Shown: piece after piece, positions 1 to 9,509 of the stretch
How positions within the stretch are numbered: position 1 is the first letter of the stretch
How the letters are laid out: each line of letters starts with the position of its first letter
From: Mariannaea sp. PMI_226
Lineage: Eukaryota > Ascomycota > Sordariomycetes > Hypocreales > Nectriaceae
NCBI GenBank assembly: GCA_024336345.1
Contig: JANFOG010000004.1
Span: 2,976,001-3,040,000, forward strand
Length of the DNA stretch: 64,000 bases
Direction of reading: 5' to 3'
Made by a program: the position numbers and the translations under genes
The notes under the pieces: model-generated
Databases searched by the model: none
The model's input: the letters and a program-made list of their open reading frames with translations, nothing else
Told to the model about the DNA's origin: nothing

Positions 1-624
1 GATTTCCCGCTGGCACTCTGGGAGGACGGGCCTCCAAGATGAGACGGGGCCTGGAGAGCATTGCTCTGGAAGTAGGAGGATAAAGACCTATCTGAAGTGC
101 TTGAGGGCTCAAAATCTGGCAAGGTGTGAGACATTGTTCCTCATCCCAAAGTCCGTCCGTCAGTATGACTACCAGAAGCCACCAGGGTCGTCAACGAGCC
201 GAAACACAAAGAGAAACAGGTTTTGAGACAAATCTTCAGACTTGCTGCTGAATTCAAAGGGGCTAAGGAAAGGTAGATTTACGAAATAAAAGGACCCCTC
301 TAAATTCTCAGACTTCAAATTTTTTTCAAAGCGATGTCTCCATGCCTTCCCATTCTCAGTCCAAGATGCTCCTAGGGAAGGCACTATGGGAGTTTTCCAA
401 AGCCGGTAGTGGGCAGGTGCAACGCAGTCCACCGTCTGGCAGTAACGCCAGCAAACAGTTACCGCACAACCGGGGCTTAGCCGCCCGTCCGGAAACAAAA
501 TCTTCCCCCCAGAACTACACGCCATGACACGTCCGCCAACATCTGACACCGGTTGATGAGCAAATCCACACATCGTTGAGCGCCCAAACGCGTTGATCGC
601 GTCCCCCCTCCGCTAAAGCCCACC
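1..624. other. left-edge intergenic stretch, no gene seen
   Basis: I see no supportable coding region here. The longest frame, 134 codons on the minus strand at 169-573, resembles nothing and overlaps what should be the promoter of the gene starting at 625. The last 30 bases are C-rich and lead into a CCACC-ATG start context. Confidence 0.5.
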
Positions 625-1710
625 ATGTTCGGCATTCTCGAGGCCGTCTCGGTGCCTCATTCAGGCATCTTCAACTCCTATGAGGATCTTTTTAAAGAGT
701 TGAACGACCGCATGGAAAAGGATGGCTACAAGGTCGTGAAAGCTAGGTCCCACCGTGGCAAAGTTGGAGGTGCCGACATCCCCGGCAACGACATTGTTCG
801 ATGTGACCTTGTCTGCGATCGAGGCGGCAGGCCGTACCGATGCATGGCTACAAAACACAAAACGACGACCAAGAAGACAGATTGTCCGTGGAAAGCAAAG
901 GCAGTACACCGAAAGACTATGGGCGGATGGGTCTTGACCATTACATGCGATCAACACAATCACGAGCCCGGCACCCCAGAACCTCCAACCCCAGAACATG
1001 TCAGTGGTGACGAGGAGGAAAATAATGAGGAGTTAGACGGTAAGAGAGGGTTTTAATCCTCCTAGATCTTGAAGATTTCTAATAAGAAATTAGACGATGG
1101 GCCTCAACCTGATCCGGAAACTTCGGCTGCGATCCAAGTCGCAGGCGTCTCCAATGCAGTTCTGCGATTGACCGGCGATACATTTCATCAGTTCAAGAGC
1201 GAATACCGTAAAATGTCGCAACCAGAGCGCTTAAGCATACTCTCGCAACTTCAACTCCGAATCGCGGCCATTTATGCCGTTCAGAACGAGGACGTACAGC
1301 GACAGAGAAGACAGGAGGCTCAAGATAAACGCCATCGCGATATTGAGCAAGGCAAGCGGCAGGGAGGTTCGAGGAGGCGTAGAAGTCAACGGCCGAGTGA
1401 TGTCAGTCCGCAGCAACAGGTACAGCAGCAACCTCTGCCCGGACAGGACATTCAAGTGCAAGCGCAAGCTCAGGCGCAAGCCCAGGCTCAGGCGCAGGCA
1501 CAGGCACAAGCTCAAGCGCAAGCGCAAGCGCAAGCTATAATGCAGTCGCAGCTATATCTACAGCAACAGACACCACAGGGAAACCAGATGACGCCGGTCC
1601 AGGGACTCGACACTGGAATGGCAACATTCCAACATTACCCCGGACCGCCGAAACGGATGCGCGGGCGACCTTCACAAACACCACAGACTGCACAGGGACA
1701 GTCTGGTTAG
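625..1710 (+). CDS. FAR1-type zinc-binding domain protein with Gln-Ala repeat
   Basis: Predicted nuclear DNA-binding protein of about 343 residues. The start at 625 sits in a strong CCACC-ATG context. Residues about 18-116 look like a FAR1/WRKY-GCM1-type zinc-binding module: C60 and C64, C87 in DCPWKAK, and H111/H113 in CDQHNHEPG. I place one intron at 1040-1093 (54 bp, GTAAGA donor, CTAAT branch point, TTAG acceptor); it removes the stop at 1054 and joins an acidic EEENNEELD stretch to the second exon. The C-terminal half is basic, then Gln-rich, with a long alternating Gln-Ala run encoded at 1453-1537. In plants FAR1 domains occur in transcription factors derived from Mutator-like transposases; here only the DNA-binding part is present, with no transposase core. 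A competing splice (GTCAGT at 1000 to AG at 1065) also keeps frame but has a poorer branch point. Target genes are unknown. Confidence 0.72.
1453..1537 (+). repeat. CAAGCG/CAGGCT-type hexanucleotide repeat coding for (Gln-Ala)n
   Basis: About 14 imperfect copies of a CARGCN hexamer (caagcg, caggct, caggca, caagct) in frame, giving an alternating Gln-Ala tract. The codon mixture means it is not a pure microsatellite, but length variation between strains is likely for such a tract. Confidence 0.85.
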
Positions 1711-2011
1711 TCAAAAGGATTGGAGTTACGGCGGAGATTATCATTAGCGCGCTGCTTAAAGTTGGAATTTTAGGGCCCTTACTGGGAAGGGTGGAAAATC
1801 ATCGGTGCATTTTTGTAGTTCGCATCTATCCTTAACTGGATTGAGCGGGGGCTCCCGCTGGCCGTGTTAGCGCATCCCTCGCAGACTTCACCGCCAAAAT
1901 TTCTAAAGATTTTGCCAAAATACTGCCCCACCATCCCGCTTTTGAACGCAATCCAGATATTTCACACAAGCACCACGATCCCCCAGCCAGGCCAGGTTAC
2001 TATTGACAACG

Positions 2012-3694
2012 ATGGCGACAATCGTGCCTCCGCCGTCCAAACGGCAGAAGAGAGAGGATCTGGAACGGACGCAAATTCAGCAGGATGTCACGGCCTTTTC
2101 AGCGGGACCTGCAGGCTCCTTCAAAGCCCGCTTCGTTGATGGAGATGGAAACCAGATGGCAGATGTGATTGAGGTACCTCTTGCAGACGCCTCGGAAAAG
2201 AACTTATCGCTTCTGTTGAATACACTTCTTGCTAGAGTATGTTTCTTGCCCCTGCCTACCGTCGACACCCCATCGACTAACACTCTATCGTCTAGGAGAA
2301 GGAAGAATTCCTCCCATACCGCTTCAGAATCCACGTCCCCGGCACCGACATCGTTGTTGATCAATACCCGAGCGACCTTCTCCAACTCCTGCGCAGCCAT
2401 GGAATTGAGAACCCTTTCGAGACAACTGTCACTCTCAGCGCGGAACCACAAGCCGTCTTCAAAGTCCACGCGGTCACACGCATGTCGCACAGAATACCCG
2501 GCCACGGAGAAGCTATCCTGGCAGCTCAGTTCAGCCCAAAGTCCAGTTCCCTGTTAGCAACCGGCTCCGGAGATAAGACCGCCCGTATATGGGACACGGA
2601 AACTGGCACGCCCAAGTACACACTCAGTGGGCACACAGGGTGGGTGCTTTGTGTGGCCTGGTCGCCGGATGGCGAGAGATTAGCTACGGGAAGCATGGAC
2701 AAGTCTCTGCGACTTTGGAATCCTGAGACTGGCAAGCCTGTTGGCGGCCCATTGACGGGACATTCCAAGTGGGTAACCAACATTGCTTGGGAGCCTTATC
2801 ATCTCTGGAGGGACGGAACGCCTCGAATCGCGAGCGCGAGCAAAGATGCTACGGTCCGCGTGTGGGTGGTCAACACGGGCCGGACAGAGCACGTCCTATC
2901 TGGGCACAAGAGCAGCGTCAGCTGCGTGCGCTGGGGTGGTACAGGACACGTCTACAGTGCCAGTCATGACAAGACAGTACGAGTGTGGAATGCCGAAAAG
3001 GGGACGTTGGTGCACACCTTGTCTTCTCATGCTCACTGGGTGAATCATCTCGCTCTTTCCACCGACTTTGCGTTACGGACTAGTTTCTTCGACCACACGC
3101 CTGTGCCAGACACGGAGGAGGGCAAACGAAGCAAGGCCAAGGAGCGTTTTGAGAAGGCTGCAAGGATCCAGGGCAAGGTTTTAGAACGTCTAGTCTCGGC
3201 TAGTGATGACTTTACAATGTATCTCTGGGACCCAAGCCAGGGCACCAAGCCGGTTGCTCGTATGCTGGGTCACCAGAAACAGATTAACCACGTCTCGTTT
3301 TCGCCCGACGGTAGCCTCATCGCCAGTGCAGGTTGGGATAACCACGCCAAGATCTGGAGTGCAAGGTATGTTCACTATCCATCCCCCCTCCCCTAACTAC
3401 CCCTTTTCCCAGCTTCAAGTCACAAATTAACACCCAATTAGGGACGGAAAGTTCATCAACACTCTGCGAGGCCATGTGGCGCCTGTTTACCAGTGCGCCT
3501 TCTCCGCTGATTCACGGCTTCTCGTTACAGGATCGAAGGATACGACCCTGAAAGTGTGGTCAATGGCATCCTGCAAGCTTGCGGTAGATCTTCCGGGGCA
3601 TCAAGACGAAGTGTACGCAGTGGATTGGGCACCGGACGGGAAGAGAGTAGCCAGCGGTGGCAAAGATAAGGCCGTTCGGCTTTGGCGGAACTAG
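2012..3694 (+). CDS. rsa4: Rsa4/NLE1 WD40 ribosome assembly factor
   Basis: Nucleolar 60S biogenesis factor of 515 residues, the length known for yeast Rsa4. In the family the N-terminal NLE (ubiquitin-like) domain binds the MIDAS domain of the AAA-ATPase Rea1, and the C-terminal eight-bladed WD40 propeller docks on the pre-60S particle. Visible here: a basic N-terminus (PPPSKRQKRE), an NLE domain across residues about 35-110 including VVDQYPSDLLQLL and NPFETTVTLSAEP, then WD repeats from about residue 120, with GSGDKTARIWD, GSMDKSLRLWN, ASKDATVRVW, ASHDKTVRVWN, GSKDTTLKVW and SGGKDKAVRLW. Three exons: 2012-2236, 2296-3365 and 3442-3694, with introns of 59 bp (GTATGT, CTAAC, CTAG) and 76 bp (GTATGT, ATTAG). 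The ATG at 2012 is the first in frame. Same orientation as the FAR1-type gene, about 300 bases downstream of it; no functional link is implied. Confidence 0.94.
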
Positions 3695-6600
3695 ACAAAA
3701 ACCCGATGGGATGCAAAGACAAATCTCTCGGATCGAGATACCCCTTCTTGGACATAAAAAAATATATAAATACAATTCTCTATGTTAAAGGCGACAGTGT
3801 CAATCCCCACAGTCAATGCTAGGACGGGAATTTCCTCTCTGGCGCCACGATTGTGACGCAGTTCCATTACGGTTCCCAAAATGTGTGCCCCCAACCATCC
3901 ACCTGCACAGGAGCAGGGCATGTTTTACTCGGCTGGTTCAGATTGGGGGCACCTCAAACTCGTGGCACCACAGAAACATTGACTCACGAAGATTGGTTAA
4001 GAAAGAAGGGCCAGTGAATGCATAATATGTTCGACGGATCAAAAATCGACCAGCAAATAGCTTCCACGAGTAGTTGGGTAGGCATAGCCACGCATGGAAG
4101 ACCCAAAATACCACTTGGTATTATAATACTGTATGCTGTCTAACTTATGTAGCACGGCTGGCTAGTAAAAATCAGTCCTTAGTTTACGATTGTGTCAAAA
4201 ATGGTTAGTGTGAGAGGGCTGCGGATCAAACTGCCAATATCTCAAGCACAAGAACGGCCGATTCCAGGGTGCTGCCATCTGTTGTTGAAGGTTGCTTGGT
4301 GTAGGAACTACGTTACCTGACTCCCGGTAGTGCTGATCTGCGAGTACTGTTACATCTTGGGGGAGGTATAAGACGTAGGAACATGGGAAGAGTGGGAGAC
4401 GGCATAATTTTGGCTTACTCTTCCAGCATGCATCATCTAGGGCGCCCATACGTTCGCTTGGGTGGGATGTTGCTGTGCGGCGTTTTAGAGGTTCAGATAG
4501 TGGCGCTCCCTGAGGAGAATATCTTCAGCTGCATAAAAGGTCTGTACCGTGGTTAAGGCTCTCCATCCAATGCGCGATAACAGGGTGTGAGCTTATCAGA
4601 TTTGGAGTCACGTAACTGTACGTTTGAAGCTCACGATAGTTTCATGGCCATTTTTGGCTTCAGGTTGGTGCTGTGGGGTAGCATTGCAGGAAGCATTGAA
4701 CCACTTGGCTCGGCCCGTGTTCTAGCAGCCATGATGGAACCCTTTCCTTTCCAGTCAGTCACTGCAAGTTTTTAATCCCTCTCGTCATGAATGCTTGCAT
4801 CAAGAAGTACACAGTGACTTCTCTAAGATTGAATATGCAAGATACACTTGATGTACATTTCAACGAAGCTGTTACCCTCCCACATGTAAGGATACAGAGA
4901 GTATCAGAACTGTTTTTTTTTGGGCACTAATGGGCGTTAAGAAGTTAGGCAAAAGAAACTCGCTCATCGTAATGCCCAGCCCGCCTCGGGTTTTCTCGGG
5001 TCTGATCCAGCAGGGCTAACAGTCTACTTCGCAAAGACAAGCTTCTTCTCTTCATTTCCGGGAACAATGTGTACAAGATTGTACCCATCAAGAACCCTCC
5101 ATCGCGGGTGGCACGAGGGAGAAGCCCAGGGCTTGACAGGGGCCACGCTAGTCGGCACGAAACAGCGCAGGAAAAAAGAATAAGAAGCAGTATTGCTTGG
5201 GCCTATGCAATAGTGAGTCAGGGGAATTGGAAATCAGTGTCCTGCAGGGGAGAACATGGCGGAGCAGACGCCTTGCATCTGCTTCTTGCAACTCGAAACC
5301 GGACCACGAGGTGACTCTATCGCTCATGACTGGTGGCAGGTTTTTGATGTCGTTGATGGAAAGCCGCGGGGCTACCCTAGACTGCCGGCCTCTATGCGCG
5401 GGCGCGCGGGTGTTTGGGTGTGTGGGTGTGTGGGGGAAGCCGAACCGGAAGTTGAAGGGGATAGACTTGTCAGGAAGAAGTGCCTAGGAGACCTGTTAGG
5501 AGAATGCAATGTATTAATGATTTATTATTAGTTGTCGTTGGTACCTTTGTCTCGAGATTCCTCAAGCAGAGTTGGGGTTGGAAGGCCTCAAAGTAAGATG
5601 GGCCTGCTCCAGAGCCGGTCGTGTGAACATATAGGATGCTGGTTGGGTTCCAGATATGTCAAATTCCCTGAGTACCATCCGAAACATTATGATACATTTG
5701 ATGAAATGGATATTTTCTTTGTAAGATGGGTGGCATTCAACTCCCGCCGCGGCCGCAGGCGTCCATTTTGGGCCAACGCCTAGAACCATGGCGCTTCAGC
5801 CGGTGGTTGCAGGTAGGTAATAGGGCCGGATCTTAGCGAACCCGGAGCTCCTCACTTCCATCCAATATGTCTTGGAGGAGGACCTCAACTTGATAGACAG
5901 CCTGAATCAGATCATTCTGGTTCACGTATAGGAGCCATGCGGCTTTTCCGTTCAGTCCAGGTGTGGGGAGGGGGGACATAGTGCCGGAAGTTGGAGTTGC
6001 TATTTGTTAGAGATGCTAATATATTTACCCTTTATAGATACACAGACGGATGGACGGATGGCTCCGGATGTGCCAAGCGCACTGCTGGAAAGCTTGGAAT
6101 GGTGTCGTCAGACATGATACCTTGGGCCATGGTGAGTTTTTGATGGTAAGTTGCATAGACGCTTGAATTGGTATCTTTGAATGGAGAGAGAGAGATATGT
6201 CCTTGACTCAGTCACGCTGATAGTGCATGCCGAACTTGCTCATTGAAGGCGTGCTCTCGCAAAAAATGGTGGTTGTCAACCATAATGCTGTTCCCTTCTT
6301 TGCTAACCAATGATACTCGTAGCATTGGGGAATAGTTGATGGTGGTTTTGTCTTATTTTAGTTGAGACTACAGGGCCGCTAGGTGGCTAATAAGAAAGTA
6401 ATGGACAATAATGGTTTAGACCAGGCCAGATAGGCCCGAGAACGAGGGGCAAGGACTTCGCTTTGCCCTGTTCACTGGATTTTTTTTCACCCAAAGCGAG
6501 ATATCGCGTGCGGCGTAACCATGCGTCTTTTTAAATCTCTGCTGATTTGTAAGAGGGACAAAGAAAAATTCTGTGCGAAAAGGGCCAAAGGCATAAGTAA

Positions 6601-7094
6601 TCCAGATTCTCTGGGAGAAAACCAATAGATAGTATAGGCATACTTCAGACAGAGTAGCCAGAGGTACCCCTGTAATATCATGCTATCTGTCCGGGAGTCG
6701 CCATGCCAAAACCATTGCTTGCTGGGTAGTCGCAGGCCTAATCTCCAAATGCAAGATGGGATGCAGGGCCGGGATGAGAAACAGCAAAAGGCGATGTATG
6801 ATCGACTAACGAAAGGCCCGTCTATTATTTCATCGATGTATGAAACGCAGGACAGCGAAGTGTCCATTCGTGTCTTAGTTGGCTTCTGTGGCAGGGATGA
6901 GCATGGATCGGTCGCTAATAGTCCACGCAGGAGAGAAAGGGTAGACGGACAAGTAACATCAATGGAGGGATAGCAATAAAAGGGCCAGGATATTGAGGCT
7001 ATCAAATCGAGGATGCGTAACTTGGCTCATCTGCTCCCAGCTTGCACTGGAGCTATTTGTACGGGTAGCCACTTCCAGTTTTTGATACCTTTTC

Positions 7095-7140
7095 TTAGGT
7101 ACAGTAGGTACTGTAAGGGTAGGTACCTATAGGTATAAAA
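7095..7140. promoter_or_regulatory. AGGTA/TACCT motif cluster
   Basis: Repeated AGGTA and its complement TACCT within about 45 bases, several of them in palindromic GGTACC context (taggtacagtaggtac, gtaggtacctataggt). Similar clusters recur upstream of other genes in this window. Function not known to me; call is by repetition only. Confidence 0.4.
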
Positions 7141-8599
7141 TTCCTGCCCCTTCTACCTTCCTCCTAAGGCGCTCACTGAAACGAGAGGGAGCCTACTAGG
7201 GTTCGAGATTACTGTACTTGGTAGTGTCAAAGCGATCGCACTTGCCCTCCATCAATTAGCCATGAATTCGCGATGAAACCTAGAAGCTTACCTGCCTAGG
7301 TAGATAGATACACAATCAGGTACAGACAGACGTAATTACCTACCACCGTAACGCCTCAACAATGCCAATGGAGCCCAGTCTCGTCATTGAACGCTCCGGA
7401 ACCTCTTCCAGGACGTCCGTTGTCCGCCGTGCGAGCTAAGATTTGCGAAACCTTCGTGCCTTCGTGTACCAGAATCCGTAAGCGCATCATCATCATCATA
7501 CGCACATACATGATCACTCGCCTACGCCTTGGCCTGCTCCACACACATCCCTCCCGCCCCGAAGTCCGATGTGATGCGGTACGGTCTAATGTACCTCGCC
7601 TCCCAGTCCCAGTCCCCCATCTCCGACTCTGTGTCGTCTTCTGGCTTACGCACGTGTATTTCTTGAAGGTTTATTGGCAATTCCACAGTCTCCAGCTCGT
7701 CCGCTTTCCGAGTGTGACTCTTGTCAAAGATACGGAGGCTTCCGTCCAGCTCTCCATCCATCCAAAAAGTTGCAGCTGCAGGCGATGGGCAGGGATCTCG
7801 AAAACCAGACCAAAGCACGAAATCCAATCCCAGCAAACCATGCCGGGCATGCCAACCGTCCCCGCTGGCCCGTCTTTAGCCTCAGCGCTAATTCCCACCC
7901 AACCTGGAACTCTGGGACTCAATTCTCCAACGCCCAAAGCATGCTTGAGCTGGCCAACCAGAGACAGCCATGCCGCAAGCACTATGCAAGAAGAGGGGGC
8001 AAAAAAAGAGAAAAAAAAAAGAGTATGGTGGGCGACTCCTCTTGCATCGGCCACTGACCCCGGCCTTGGACCATCGTGAGGCAAGGGAGAAAAAGAAAAA
8101 AAAAAAGATAGTCGTAAAGAGGTAGGCAAGGGGGGAAAGGGTATTGCAACCGGATCCAGGACAGCAATGTCTGCATCATAGACCTGTCCAATGTAAGGTA
8201 CAATGAGGAACAGCTCTGTACATTGCCCTATTTCTGTCCTTCGCTCAATCCGTGCCGTTCCGCTTCCCATATGCCATCGTGACCCTTGTTTCACTCGAGA
8301 AGACGGAAATTTTTATACTCGGTGACTTCCCCCTCATCTACTTTCCATTCTGCCCCTCCCCCTCTTCTTAATTGACAGCTACCTCCCTGCCTACCTTACC
8401 TGCCTCCCTCAGCTACCCTTTCCTCGACCACGGACAAATTACTCCTGTCCTTGGGCTGAGTTTCTTCCACTACCTCGTTCAAAGACGTCACGATTGGCGT
8501 CATCATCTCGTCCATCCTCTCTCCACCACAGCTCCAAGACGCAAATATTTATTCCCATCCGTGTCCATCGTTGGATTAATACAGTTGCTGGGCTAACTG

Positions 8600-8655
8600 C
8601 GTAACCTACCTACCTAAAAGGTAATTGACCCATTTACCTTACCTTACCTTACCGT
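8600..8655. promoter_or_regulatory. TACCT-rich cluster upstream of tps3-type gene
   Basis: CCTACCTACCTAAAAGGTAA followed by a run of four TTACC units (ttaccttaccttaccttacc). Lies about 900 bases before the tps3 start codon, in its presumed promoter or distal leader. A regulatory role is inference. Confidence 0.35.
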
Positions 8656-9509
8656 CCTTCTCCTCCGTCGCTCACCCATCGAAACACACCATTTCGGAGC
8701 TCTCTCCGTCTGCTGCCGCACCTTGCTTGTGCCCTACCCCCCCATAGCAAATTCCCATTAAGCACATTACGTCAGTGCTCAGTGCTTTCGGGGCCCAATT
8801 CTTCTCTTCCCCAACATCCCTACCCTCTTCCCTGTCTATCGTTGCTGAACTCCCTGTCATCGCCTATTGAGCCTGATTCTTTTCCCGCCTTGCCCTTGCG
8901 CCAGTTCGAACTGGAGCTGCGGCCAGAAAGCTGTCCAAGCTTGAGGCTTTTGAACCACACCATCTCAATCTGACGGCACGGTTCAGTGAAATCGGAGCCT
9001 TTCCGGCGAGCCTCGGAGATTTGAGGAATCAGAAACAGTACCACACGATCAGCATCTCTCGTGTTGCATTTTCTGATTCTTTCTTATTTTTTTGCGCCCC
9101 AAGTCATCTGTCTGTTTTCCTACTGTTCTCCTTCCCCTCCCTTCGTCGATTCGAAATCAGTAGTCTGCACTTTGTCAACAGTCGCACGTCCTGCCCTGTG
9201 CCTATTGCGCTTCGACTCAACCTTGGTGCTGATCCTGTCTGCGACAAGGAGACGTTCCGATTCTGCGACAGCAAAAAAACCAACCTTCGTCAATGACCTT
9301 TGGCTTCTGACCAATTTTTTTATGCGCACAGGATCCCTGACACGCCTCTCCTAGTTATCATCCTCTCACACATGAAATCGTCATACGGGTGCTTCCAGGT
9401 TTTTCCAGAGCCCCAACGCGATCAGTTCTCGGTCCTTTGCGCTCGAAATCACTTACACCCTTCACCTCGCCACCCTATACGCAATTGCCCTCCGGGTTTC
9501 TAGCCCAAA

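Larger units (their letters stand above)
3695..9509. other. 5.8 kb gene-free stretch
   Basis: No frame here has a recognisable motif or a convincing intron pattern. Contents I can point to: a GTGTG/GGGTGTG tract at about 5402-5440, AGGTA/TACCT clusters at 7095-7140, 7290-7350 and 8600-8655, poly-A runs at about 8000-8110, and a strongly pyrimidine-rich region from about 8340 to 9500 that probably holds the promoter and leader of the trehalose gene starting at 9510. The largest frames (172, 207 and 230 codons) lie on low-complexity DNA. Confidence 0.5.

Noticed and set aside
1000..1065. Alternative 66 bp intron in the FAR1-type gene (GTCAGT to CTAG)
   Set aside because: In frame, but the 1040-1093 intron has a better donor (GTAAGA) and a proper CTAAT branch point near its acceptor.
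7387..8079. 230-codon plus-strand frame
   Set aside because: No recognisable domain, composition follows local CT-rich DNA, overlaps the opposite-strand frame.
7671..8294. 207-codon minus-strand frame
   Set aside because: Runs through poly-A/poly-T low-complexity DNA (FFFFFSF-type translation) and overlaps an equally long frame on the other strand; no motif.
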